Assembly (NCBI GenBank): GCA_002733385.1
Contig: NVVO01000027.1
Location: 5,600 to 17,613, forward strand
Direction: 5' to 3'
DNA: 12,014 bases
DNA from: Robiginitomaculum sp.
Lineage (GTDB): Bacteria; Pseudomonadota; Alphaproteobacteria; Caulobacterales; Maricaulaceae
The notes beneath the pieces were generated by a model. That model made no database searches and was not told where the DNA came from. It worked only from the letters and a program-made list of their open reading frames with translations. Position 1 is the stretch's first letter, and every line of letters begins with the position of its first letter. Below are positions 5,839-12,014 of this stretch, piece by piece. The translations under genes were made by a program, and so were the position numbers.

Positions 5839-6647
5839 TTACGCCCATTCAATATTTCGCTGACCAATTTAAGATCAGACGGCTTATCCACATCTATGGC
5901 GGCTTCCGCAAATGGCAAAATTATAGATTTTGCATTTATTTTCAATGATTTAGATGCATGTTTGAAAGCAATATTTAAGGTCAATCCTCCGCTTAAATAT
6001 TTAAGCAACATCCAGATACCGAGCCGACGCGCCAGTTTGATCGGGCGTTTGCGGTCATGTTGGGCGGCGCGCCAAAACTTGATCGCCTCCAGTCCTTTTG
6101 CATTGCGTATATAAAACAAATTGCACCCGGAAACATGTCCTGAATGATGACCCGTAGCTTTGAACTTCAAATAGGTGCGTTTGACATGGGGATAGGCGGG
6201 CTGAATAATGTTTTTCGTCGCCAAGCCAAGAGTGAAATCTGCACCGCTGGCTTGGCTTTCTCGCAGGAAATATTCGACCATATCCGGTGTCAAAAGCGGA
6301 TGATCACAAGTGGTCACCATAAACGGAAAAGGCAGGCCTGCCTGTGCCGCGACAACAACGCTACTGGCCGGGCCAGCTTCTGAAGGGGACTGGTTAAGCC
6401 CAGAATCTGTCATGGGATCTGTCACGGAATCTGGCATGGGATCGATCAGGTTTTTATCCATGCCGCTAATCCAATAGGGCCGCGAAACCCCTTTGCTGGC
6501 GTCAAGTGCTGCCAGAACATAAGCAATCATAGGCTTACCGTGAATAGGCAGCAAAGCTTTCCAGGAAACCCCTGTATCCGCAAGCAAGGGGTCTACAACC
6601 CCTTGGCGCTGACCGGCTAAAATCAGGACACTGACCGAGGTGTTCAC
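5835..6647 (-). CDS. MobA-like nucleotidyltransferase
   Basis: This 270-residue enzyme has a Rossmann-type nucleotidyltransferase fold that transfers NMP from NTP to a phosphorylated small molecule. Visible motifs are VLILAGQRQG (7-16, nucleotide binding), WKALLPIHGKPMI (29-41, with Lys30), TTCDHPLLTPDM (112-123, metal-binding Asp115) and AAIDVDKPSDL (249-259). It is not MobA itself: no molybdenum-cofactor gene is nearby and the family is broad. The operon suggests activation of a polar head group for a membrane lipid. The start is GTG at 6647, overlapping the upstream stop as GTGA; it gives the expected short lead-in to the first strand. Residues 69-84 are two adjacent 8-residue units (DPMPDSVT, DPMTDSGL) encoded by a 24-bp tandem duplication at 6396-6443. 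The insert falls in a loop between the first strands, where family lengths vary. Confidence 0.82.
   Translation of the reverse strand: MNTSVSVLILAGQRQGVVDPLLADTGVSWKALLPIHGKPMIAYVLAALDASKGVSRPYWISGMDKNLIDPMPDSVTDPMTDSGLNQSPSEAGPASSVVVAAQAGLPFPFMVTTCDHPLLTPDMVEYFLRESQASGADFTLGLATKNIIQPAYPHVKRTYLKFKATGHHSGHVSGCNLFYIRNAKGLEAIKFWRAAQHDRKRPIKLARRLGIWMLLKYLSGGLTLNIAFKHASKSLKINAKSIILPFAEAAIDVDKPSDLKLVSEILNGRK
6396..6443 (-). repeat. in-frame 24-bp tandem duplication inside the nucleotidyltransferase gene
   Basis: On the minus strand two adjacent 24-bp units both begin GATCCCATG and continue CAGATTC after one mismatch; 18 of 24 positions agree. They encode DPMPDSVT and DPMTDSGL, lengthening a surface loop without breaking the frame. 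Confidence 0.7.
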
Positions 6648-7810
6648 GAGATCGGTTTTTCATACATGCGGTAGGTTTTATAGGGCACGCCTTTGGCTTG
6701 CTCGATAATGCGGATCATGCTTTTGTTGTCCTCCAAAATCCAGCCCATTTCCACATGGGTAAAGCCGCGATTGCGGGCCATTTCAAACACTTTTTCACTT
6801 AAATAGGCCGCCATCGCCAGCCCGGTGCGCTTACGCTGAAACTCACGGCACACCCCCATGAGCGGAATACGGGCGGTTTTCAGGCCTTTTATCTTCAAAC
6901 GATATAACAGTTTTGCCCAACCAAAGGGCAAAAGTTTTCCGTCGAGCCCGGCAATCGCCTCATTTATATTGGGGATCATCAAAATAAAAGCCGCGGGCTC
7001 GCCCTTATATTCACACACCCAGAAGAAATCCGCCACCAGCAATGGTTTAAGCTCACTTGCCATATGTTTCACCTGCACGTCAGAAAACGGCACAAAGCCC
7101 CAATTGTCCGACCAGGCATCATTAAAAATCCTCATAGCCATTTGCATTTCTTGCAAAAATTTTGATTTATCCATAGGCCGCACGGTGATATTTGGGTCTT
7201 TTTCCACATAATTCGTCATCGTAGTGACAATTTTTGGGCGCGGATAACCAGCACGCATATCGGTCCAATAGGCGTGCATATCCACGGCCTTGGTAAATCC
7301 CAAAGCTTCGATACTGGTTTGGTAATCAGGCCGGCCATAAGGCATCATCAAAACCGGCGGGGTATCAAATCCGTTGACGAGCAAGCCGACTTCTTCGTTA
7401 ATACTGAAGCTCAACGGCCCGACCATGCGGGTCATGCCGCGTTCTCTTAGCCAGTCTTGCGCCGCGCCGATCAAGGCTTCGACGATTTTGGGATCATTTT
7501 GGCTGTCCAGAAATCCGAAATGCCCTGCGGCATCATTATAAATCGCCAAATGGCGCGGATTGATAATAGCGGCAATGCGGCCAACCACATCTCCCCCCAT
7601 TACGGCTAAAAACAATTGTGTCTCAAGCCCGTCCAGTGCCGGGTTTTTCTTGGGGTTGATTTGTGTGGCCCGCTCAAAGCGTAAAGGTGCCCGCCAGTGA
7701 ACCTCCCCTCTATATAAATCATAGGGAAAATTTAAAAACTGCTTGCGCTGGTTTTTATCCGTAACCGGAAGGATGGAAATTTTTCTTGTTTGCAATACCG
7801 CCTCGCTCAT
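6644..7810 (-). CDS. GNAT-fold acyltransferase resembling bacterial ceramide synthase (bCerS)
   Basis: This is a 388-residue protein with a long N-terminal region and a GNAT acyl-CoA-binding core near the C terminus. The core shows MGVCREFQRKRTGLAMAAYL (318-336, acyl-CoA pyrophosphate loop) and MGWILEDNKSMIRIIE (355-370). The stretch RMVGPLSFSINEEVGLLVNG followed by FDTPPVLMMPYGRPDY (128-163) is, from memory, a hallmark of a family of about 390 aa. I believe this family includes the Caulobacter ceramide synthase, which N-acylates 3-oxosphinganine; I cannot align it here. No signal peptide or clear membrane helix is seen. It is the first gene of the six-gene minus-strand operon. ATG 7810 is fixed by an in-frame TGA four codons upstream, but no good ribosome-binding site precedes it. 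Its stop overlaps the next GTG start. No serine palmitoyltransferase gene lies in the window, so a sphingoid substrate is inferred. Confidence 0.72.
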   Translation of the reverse strand: MSEAVLQTRKISILPVTDKNQRKQFLNFPYDLYRGEVHWRAPLRFERATQINPKKNPALDGLETQLFLAVMGGDVVGRIAAIINPRHLAIYNDAAGHFGFLDSQNDPKIVEALIGAAQDWLRERGMTRMVGPLSFSINEEVGLLVNGFDTPPVLMMPYGRPDYQTSIEALGFTKAVDMHAYWTDMRAGYPRPKIVTTMTNYVEKDPNITVRPMDKSKFLQEMQMAMRIFNDAWSDNWGFVPFSDVQVKHMASELKPLLVADFFWVCEYKGEPAAFILMIPNINEAIAGLDGKLLPFGWAKLLYRLKIKGLKTARIPLMGVCREFQRKRTGLAMAAYLSEKVFEMARNRGFTHVEMGWILEDNKSMIRIIEQAKGVPYKTYRMYEKPIS

Positions 7811-8047
7811 TCGTCGTTTTCACACTTTCTTTTGCTGCTTTATTCACCTAAGTTCAAGACTAATATTGGCCTCTTGTTCTTAGGCTGTAGTGAGGAATGT
7901 GTTGCGAAGCAGCCTGTTCATCATATAGAAACGAAAACAGTTAAATCTAGCCAAGCTATGGCGTAAATGTATGGGGCGAAATATCCTATGGGTAAGACTA
8001 CCCGTTATTATGGGTAAGACGCCCCGTTATAAAGGTTTAGGACAATT
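7811..8047. promoter_or_regulatory. divergent promoter region between the two lipid operons
   Basis: These 237 bp separate the divergently transcribed GNAT gene and lptF and must hold both operon promoters. I see no clear sigma-70 box pair for either. A TATAAA lies at 8028-8033 but is too close to the lptF ribosome-binding site (AGGA, 8039-8042) to be a convincing -10. The outstanding structure is the tandem repeat at 7987-8030. One shared region would let the two operons be co-regulated. Confidence 0.5.
7987..8030 (+). repeat. tandem 22-bp repeat upstream of lptF
   Basis: Two directly adjacent 22-bp units (7987-8008 and 8009-8030) share TATGGGTAAGAC at the start and CCCGTTAT at the end, differing only at two middle bases (TA against GC), 20 of 22 identical. 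Unit 1 contains a short dyad, GGGTA and TACCC around AGAC (7990-8003). The pair ends 17 bp before the lptF start codon, in position to be an operator or activator site. A two-turn period (22 bp) would place two proteins on the same DNA face. Confidence 0.6.
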
Positions 8048-9235
8048 TTGGGACAGTTAAATCAATATATTATGCGCGGCGCACTTAGAGCTATCGGCGG
8101 GCTTGTGTTGTTTGCACTGGCGGTTCTGCTCTTGGAACGGTTATTACGCATTTTCGAAGTTGTGTCGACATCAACCCGTCCTGCAGGTGATGCAACCCAG
8201 ATGGTTGTCAATCTGTTGCCGCACTATCTGGGGATTGCCATACCCATGGCATTGATGCTCGGCACTCTGATCACCATTGACCGGTTGTCGCGCTCCTCAG
8301 AGCTAACTTCGGCTTTCGGGGCGGGGGTTTCTTTGTTGCACATGACCAAACCATTTGTGCTGATCTCCATTGTTCTCATGGGGTTTACTTTGGTTCTTGA
8401 GGGCTATCTTCAACCCGTCGGGCGGTACGGCTACCGGGAGGTTGAGCATTCGGTGACGCAAAAATCCTTTGCCGCTATCTTGCGTGAGGGTAAATTCACC
8501 AAGGTTGGCAAAACCACATTTTATGTCGGGCCAGGCGGTGGGCCCATCTTCATTTACGAGAAAATGCCGGGCGGCGGCGTGCGTTTAACAACGGCTGCTA
8601 AGGGGGATTTAATCATCCGCGACGCAACCGGACAGCCCGTATTGCAACTCGAAACTGGTGATAGTTTCAGGATCACCCAGGACAAAACCGTCAAAGGCCG
8701 GCTGGCCTTTAGCATGAGTGCGATCGCCGGTACTGTGGTCGAGCAAAACTTTAGGGTGCGCGGAAATGATGAACGGGAATTGACCTCGGTTGAGCTGTAT
8801 AAAAACCGAAAAGGCGATCTATTTCCCAATTTGTCGGTCAATGCCAACAATGCCGCACTACATTTGCGTTTAGCCAGGGCATATCTTTTGCTCATTATAC
8901 CCTTTATTGCCGTGCCCTTTGGTATCAATTACGGGCGCAATCCGTCTTCGGCGGGAATTGTTGTTGGTATAATATCCGTAGTTACTTTGCAAAAAGCTTT
9001 GGATTTTGGCCAAAGCCTTGGCGCACAAGGCATCGTCCCGCCCTGGCTGGGTATTTGGCCTTTAATGGGTTTGATGACATTGTCTGCCTATTTCATCTTT
9101 CGTAACAGTGCCGTAAAGATGGGGCAACCACCCTTGGCAACATTATCTATTTTTATGGGCGATGTCATGAAAGATATACGCAAAGGCAGTCGCGCCGTAA
9201 TCCCCTTTACCAGAAAAAACGTGAATTCATCATGA
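8048..9235 (+). CDS. lptF: LptF-type lipid export permease
   Basis: This 395-residue protein belongs to the YjgP/YjgQ family. With LptG it forms the membrane part of the LptB2FG transporter, which extracts lipopolysaccharide from the inner membrane and passes it to LptC and the periplasmic bridge. Three N-terminal helices (about 15-36, 57-77, 102-122) and three C-terminal helices (277-296, 302-320, 332-352) flank a periplasmic beta-jellyroll (about 125-270). RLSRSSELTSAFGAG (79-93) is the coupling-helix region that contacts LptB. I chose TTG 8048 because AGGA lies 5 bases upstream and MGQLNQYIMR matches the usual LptF N terminus; ATG 8072 would lack a ribosome-binding site and remove part of it. 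It overlaps lptG as ATGA. Most alphaproteobacteria have lptFG next to lptD; here the neighbours are a lipid kinase and a cytidylyltransferase-like gene, so it may be a specialised second copy. Confidence 0.87.
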   Translation: MGQLNQYIMRGALRAIGGLVLFALAVLLLERLLRIFEVVSTSTRPAGDATQMVVNLLPHYLGIAIPMALMLGTLITIDRLSRSSELTSAFGAGVSLLHMTKPFVLISIVLMGFTLVLEGYLQPVGRYGYREVEHSVTQKSFAAILREGKFTKVGKTTFYVGPGGGPIFIYEKMPGGGVRLTTAAKGDLIIRDATGQPVLQLETGDSFRITQDKTVKGRLAFSMSAIAGTVVEQNFRVRGNDERELTSVELYKNRKGDLFPNLSVNANNAALHLRLARAYLLLIIPFIAVPFGINYGRNPSSAGIVVGIISVVTLQKALDFGQSLGAQGIVPPWLGIWPLMGLMTLSAYFIFRNSAVKMGQPPLATLSIFMGDVMKDIRKGSRAVIPFTRKNVNSS

Positions 9236-10302
9236 TCCGTCTAGCCATTTATATTTCCAAAATTTTTGTCTTTAGCTGGCTTGTCGTTACCTTCGGTATT
9301 CTCCTGTTGATCGGGCTGCTGGACTCGCTGGCCAACAGTAGTGCAATTCTCGCGGACGGGCGCGGATTTACCGCCAGTTTTGAATACATACTTTACCGTG
9401 CCCCGGTGATATTTGACCGGGTTTTGTTATTTACCATCGTCGTGGCCATGCTCCTGACTTATATTAAATTGATCCGCCAAAACGAATTGGTAGCAATGCT
9501 CGGATTTGGATTTTCAGTCCCAAAGCAAATCACCATGCTGGCCCCGGCTGTCATGGGCGTAACCATGCTAAGCGTTATTTTCGTCAATATTGCCATGCCG
9601 CCGGCTGTTCGGGCTTTACAAGCCTGGGGGATAGGCGAATACAAGCGGACAGCCATTAGCGAAGACAAACCCCTATGGCTACAAGATGGCAAGCGTATTG
9701 TTCGGGCAGCGGGGCGACCAAACATGCAGACCTTGACAGATTTACAGTTTTTTGACCAAGAGGAAAACGGAGAAATATCCATCATCAGTTGGGCAAGTAA
9801 AGCCAGTTATGATTTTGGTAAAAAACACTGGGTATTAAGCGGAGTTGAACGAATGACCCCTCGCGAACGATTTACACCGGCACCGTTTACAATTTGGACA
9901 AGCGAGCAAACACCAACCAGTATTGCCAAGCTAGCGGCTGACCCGCGCGATTTATCCCTTGCAGACATGCGGCATTTCCGCACTGAAGGCAATTCAGGCT
10001 CCAAGCCCGGTTTTGCTTATGGCTATTGGTATTTACACCGGATCACGCGCCCGCTGGCGGCTTTGATTTTATTGATCTGCGCCGTACCGATCATGCAAAA
10101 AACCGGGCGTGAAGACACAGGCGACAAAGCTTTATTCGCCGGAATCGGGGCCGGATTTGTCTATCTTATCCTTGATGGCGCCCTCTCGACATTTGCCGTA
10201 TCCGGAGGTGTGTCTATTGTCTTGGCAGTGGCTTTGCCTTTAACTATATTCGCGCTGGTCGGCGGCTACTTCACCTTGAAGACAGAAGATTTGTCTTTAT
10301 AG
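9232..10302 (+). CDS. lptG: LptG-type lipid export permease
   Basis: This 356-residue partner of LptF has the same architecture: helices at about 12-30, 60-78, 100-120, 272-288, 298-318 and 326-346 around a periplasmic jellyroll (about 125-265). RQNELVAMLGFGFS (82-95) is a strongly conserved coupling helix, and PLWLQDGKRIVRA (147-159) is the family signature at the start of the jellyroll. LptF and LptG form the lateral gate through which the lipid leaves the membrane. The ATG overlaps the lptF stop by 4 bp (ATGA), implying coupled translation and equal amounts. Nineteen bases separate its stop from the lipid kinase gene. The ATPase LptB and the LptA, LptC and LptD components are not in the window. 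Confidence 0.88.
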   Translation: MIRLAIYISKIFVFSWLVVTFGILLLIGLLDSLANSSAILADGRGFTASFEYILYRAPVIFDRVLLFTIVVAMLLTYIKLIRQNELVAMLGFGFSVPKQITMLAPAVMGVTMLSVIFVNIAMPPAVRALQAWGIGEYKRTAISEDKPLWLQDGKRIVRAAGRPNMQTLTDLQFFDQEENGEISIISWASKASYDFGKKHWVLSGVERMTPRERFTPAPFTIWTSEQTPTSIAKLAADPRDLSLADMRHFRTEGNSGSKPGFAYGYWYLHRITRPLAALILLICAVPIMQKTGREDTGDKALFAGIGAGFVYLILDGALSTFAVSGGVSIVLAVALPLTIFALVGGYFTLKTEDLSL

Positions 10303-10321
10303 ACCTGTTTGGTTAACTCTT

Positions 10322-11266
10322 ATGCAAAACCCCGCTTTCATCATCAATCCTCTCAGCCACAGCGTTGCCAAGCGCGGATCTTTATTGGTTAAAACCGGGC
10401 GCACCAACCGGAATAATTGCACAATTTTACATTCGTTTGAAATCCTGCCTGCGGCTGTCGCAAACATACTTGAGACTGGCAGCAAGCATGTTTTTATCGA
10501 GGGCGGTGACGGTACTATCCACGGCGTGTTATCCGCCTTTATGAACCAGCAACCCGATGTGGACAAATTACCTGATTTCACACTCTTGCCCGGCGGTATG
10601 ACTAATTTGGTCGCCGCCCATGTGGGACTTAAACGCCCGTCGGTAAAAAAATTGACCCGGCTAATGGATGCAAGCGGCGCACTGCAAATTATCAATCTGG
10701 CCATGTTGGCCATCAAGGCGGCGGATAACCATAAAACCCATTACGGATTTTTACTCTCCACCGGTGCCTTACCGGCCGCGACCCGCTATTGTCTGGACCA
10801 TATCCACACCAAAGGGGTTGGCGGCTCGGCGGCAGTACGCTCAACCTTGTTTAAAGTCATGTTGGGCCGTAAACGCGAGCGAGATGCCATACTTACGCCG
10901 ACGCCATTATATCTTGATCTCGGGGAAAAGCAGATTGACGGTGATCATATCGTCACCATTACCACGACTCTGCCGCGCCTTATGATAGGGCTTAAACCGT
11001 TTTGGGGAAAAGGCGACGGGCCTTTAATGATCACCCATGTCAGCAAGAACGCACAACATCTCAAAAGAAATATTGCCCGCATGCTCCTGCCTGGGCAATC
11101 CGTGCGCGCCCATGCCGCTTTGAAACGCGACGGGTTTCAAAGCTGGAAAATCAAACGCGCCAATTTACGCCTTGAAAGTGAAATGGTTTTGGACGGAGAG
11201 TTTATCCCTCCGACAAATGAATTGATTTCTCTCTTTGCCACCCAGCCCTTACGGTTTATCAAATGA
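10322..11266 (+). CDS. YegS/DgkB-type lipid kinase (diacylglycerol or ceramide kinase candidate)
   Basis: This 314-residue kinase belongs to the diacylglycerol-kinase catalytic family, which phosphorylates the hydroxyl of a membrane lipid using ATP. Motifs are FIINPLS (6-12, variant of NPxSG), VFIEGGDGTIHGVLSAF (57-73, phosphate-binding GGDGT), LLPGGMTNLVAAHVG (88-102, in place of the common PlGTxND loop) and LDGEF (290-294, catalytic-loop Asp/Glu). There is no membrane helix; such enzymes are cytoplasmic and bind the membrane peripherally. The ceramide kinase of Caulobacter belongs to this family. Together with the bCerS-like gene of the divergent operon, this makes ceramide a candidate substrate; diacylglycerol is the alternative. 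No clear ribosome-binding site precedes ATG 10322, so it may depend on translation from lptG 19 bp upstream. Its stop overlaps the next start as ATGA. Confidence 0.82.
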   Translation: MQNPAFIINPLSHSVAKRGSLLVKTGRTNRNNCTILHSFEILPAAVANILETGSKHVFIEGGDGTIHGVLSAFMNQQPDVDKLPDFTLLPGGMTNLVAAHVGLKRPSVKKLTRLMDASGALQIINLAMLAIKAADNHKTHYGFLLSTGALPAATRYCLDHIHTKGVGGSAAVRSTLFKVMLGRKRERDAILTPTPLYLDLGEKQIDGDHIVTITTTLPRLMIGLKPFWGKGDGPLMITHVSKNAQHLKRNIARMLLPGQSVRAHAALKRDGFQSWKIKRANLRLESEMVLDGEFIPPTNELISLFATQPLRFIK

Positions 11267-12014
11267 GCATGGATAGGGAAGCGATCATAAAAATACTGGA
11301 CGCGGAGCAATTGGCCCCCACCGATAATGTGACCGCTATGTGTGATAAAATCAAAGCCCGCCACAGCGGCTCAAATGGGGGCCGCGTACAAGCTTTTTTG
11401 TATTACGGCTCTTCTTTGCGCGCCATGAATGACCCGGATAAAATGCTGGATTTTTACGTGCTGGTGGACAGTTATGGCAAGACCCACCCTAATCCGGTGC
11501 GGGCCTTCCTGAACTGGTTGATCCCGCCCGCCGTTTACTATCTTGAAAATATGAATGAAGATTGTAGCTTATCCACTTGTAAATACTCAATACTTTCCTT
11601 ACCTGCCTTTGAGCGTAAATGCACGCGCCGTGCCTTTCTATCACAAATATGGGGCCGGTTTTCCCAACCTTGTGTGTTGTTATTTGCCAAAGACAAAGCC
11701 GTCCATAGCCGCGTCCAGAGCGCTCGTGCCAATGCGGTAGTCCATATATCGCGACAAACCACGCCGCTCCTTTCCGGCCCGATAAGTGCGGTAAAATTTT
11801 GGGGTCGCGGGTTTTTGGAAAGCTATAAAACCGAGCTGCGCCCGGAAAGCTCCGACACCCGCTCCGAGGAAATCGTGATACGTTATCAAGAGCGCTATGA
11901 AAAATTGATGGTAATTTTGTTCAGCCAACCGGATAATGACGGCCAATACGCCTTGCCAGACACATCCGGTTTCGCCAAATATATGTGTAAATGGAGATGG
12001 TTCTGGCGGCGTTT
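11263..12014 (+). CDS. Tam41-like phosphatidate cytidylyltransferase homologue (partial, 3' end outside window)
   Basis: The frame is open from ATG 11263 to the end of the window (250 codons). The start overlaps the kinase stop as ATGA. The pattern follows Tam41/Mmp37, the mitochondrial enzyme that makes CDP-diacylglycerol from phosphatidic acid and CTP. AFLYYGSSLR (44-53) is the nucleotidyltransferase GS motif, and KMLDFYVLVDSYGKTHPN (60-77) parallels the M-[IL]-D-[FL]-[IL]-F-x-V block with the catalytic Asp63. CKYSILSLPAF (106-116) matches the KYG[VI][VI]S segment, and GRFSQPCVLLF (131-141) the GRLxKPVxIL segment. ARANAVVHISRQTTPLL and GFLESYKTELR resemble its C-terminal helices. Directly after a lipid kinase, it would turn the lipid phosphate into a CDP-lipid. 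The GS and Asp motifs are seen directly; homology is by memory of the family, and the substrate is inferred. Confidence 0.65.
   Translation, partial: MSMDREAIIKILDAEQLAPTDNVTAMCDKIKARHSGSNGGRVQAFLYYGSSLRAMNDPDKMLDFYVLVDSYGKTHPNPVRAFLNWLIPPAVYYLENMNEDCSLSTCKYSILSLPAFERKCTRRAFLSQIWGRFSQPCVLLFAKDKAVHSRVQSARANAVVHISRQTTPLLSGPISAVKFWGRGFLESYKTELRPESSDTRSEEIVIRYQERYEKLMVILFSQPDNDGQYALPDTSGFAKYMCKWRWFWRR

Noticed and set aside
5707..6114. 135-codon plus-strand reading frame
   Set aside because: It crosses the ATGA junction of two well-supported minus-strand genes and has no recognisable domain.
5835..6647. Molybdenum cofactor guanylyltransferase MobA
   Set aside because: The fold matches, but no molybdenum-cofactor gene is nearby, the operon is about lipids and the head region differs from the classical MobA GGRSxRMG motif.
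10297..10716. 139-codon minus-strand reading frame
   Set aside because: It is antisense to the lipid kinase, including its GGDGT motif region.
11680..11946. 88-codon minus-strand reading frame
   Set aside because: It is antisense to the Tam41-like gene, whose frame stays open for 250 codons with matching motifs and an ATGA junction.

Overview
The window looks like a chromosomal segment of an alphaproteobacterium with a didermic envelope. The reasons are the gene families (LptF/LptG, an Asp_Arg_Hydrox enzyme of LpxO type, a GNAT-fold protein like the bacterial ceramide synthase of Caulobacter, a YadA-type adhesin), tightly overlapping operons and a roughly balanced base composition. I cannot name a genus. 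Nearly everything from 1717 to the end concerns envelope lipids.

Left part (1-1716). The window opens inside the 3' end of a trimeric autotransporter adhesin (stalk repeats plus YadA anchor). It is convergent with a 66-codon gene of unknown function (409-609, minus). An AT-rich stretch of about 320 bp (610-928) holds dyads and a 15-bp direct repeat. These precede a Cro/CI-like repressor (929-1552) whose C-terminal LexA/S24-like domain appears to have lost its Ser-Lys catalytic dyad. A 159-bp MITE-like element (1559-1717) with 17-bp perfect terminal inverted repeats and TA target duplications sits exactly in the stop codon of the next gene.

Minus-strand operon (7810 down to 1717). Six genes overlap or lie at most 10 bp apart. 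In transcription order they are a GNAT-fold acyltransferase resembling bacterial ceramide synthase, a MobA-like nucleotidyltransferase (GTG start), a Wzx/MATE-type flippase, a HAD-IB phosphatase, a cyclopropane-fatty-acid-synthase-family methyltransferase and an LpxO/aspartyl-hydroxylase-like 2-oxoglutarate oxygenase.

Plus-strand operon (8048 to the window end). It carries lptF (TTG start), lptG, a YegS/DgkB-type lipid kinase, and a gene cut by the window end. The cut gene resembles Tam41, the mitochondrial-type phosphatidate cytidylyltransferase. The two operons diverge from a 237-bp region that carries a tandem 22-bp repeat in front of lptF.

Read together, the divergent operons suggest a pathway that builds a lipid (possibly ceramide), phosphorylates it, activates it with CTP, attaches and modifies a head group, flips it and moves it outward through a dedicated LptFG pair. 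The individual families are well supported. The joint pathway, and sphingolipid rather than glycerolipid as substrate, is inference.
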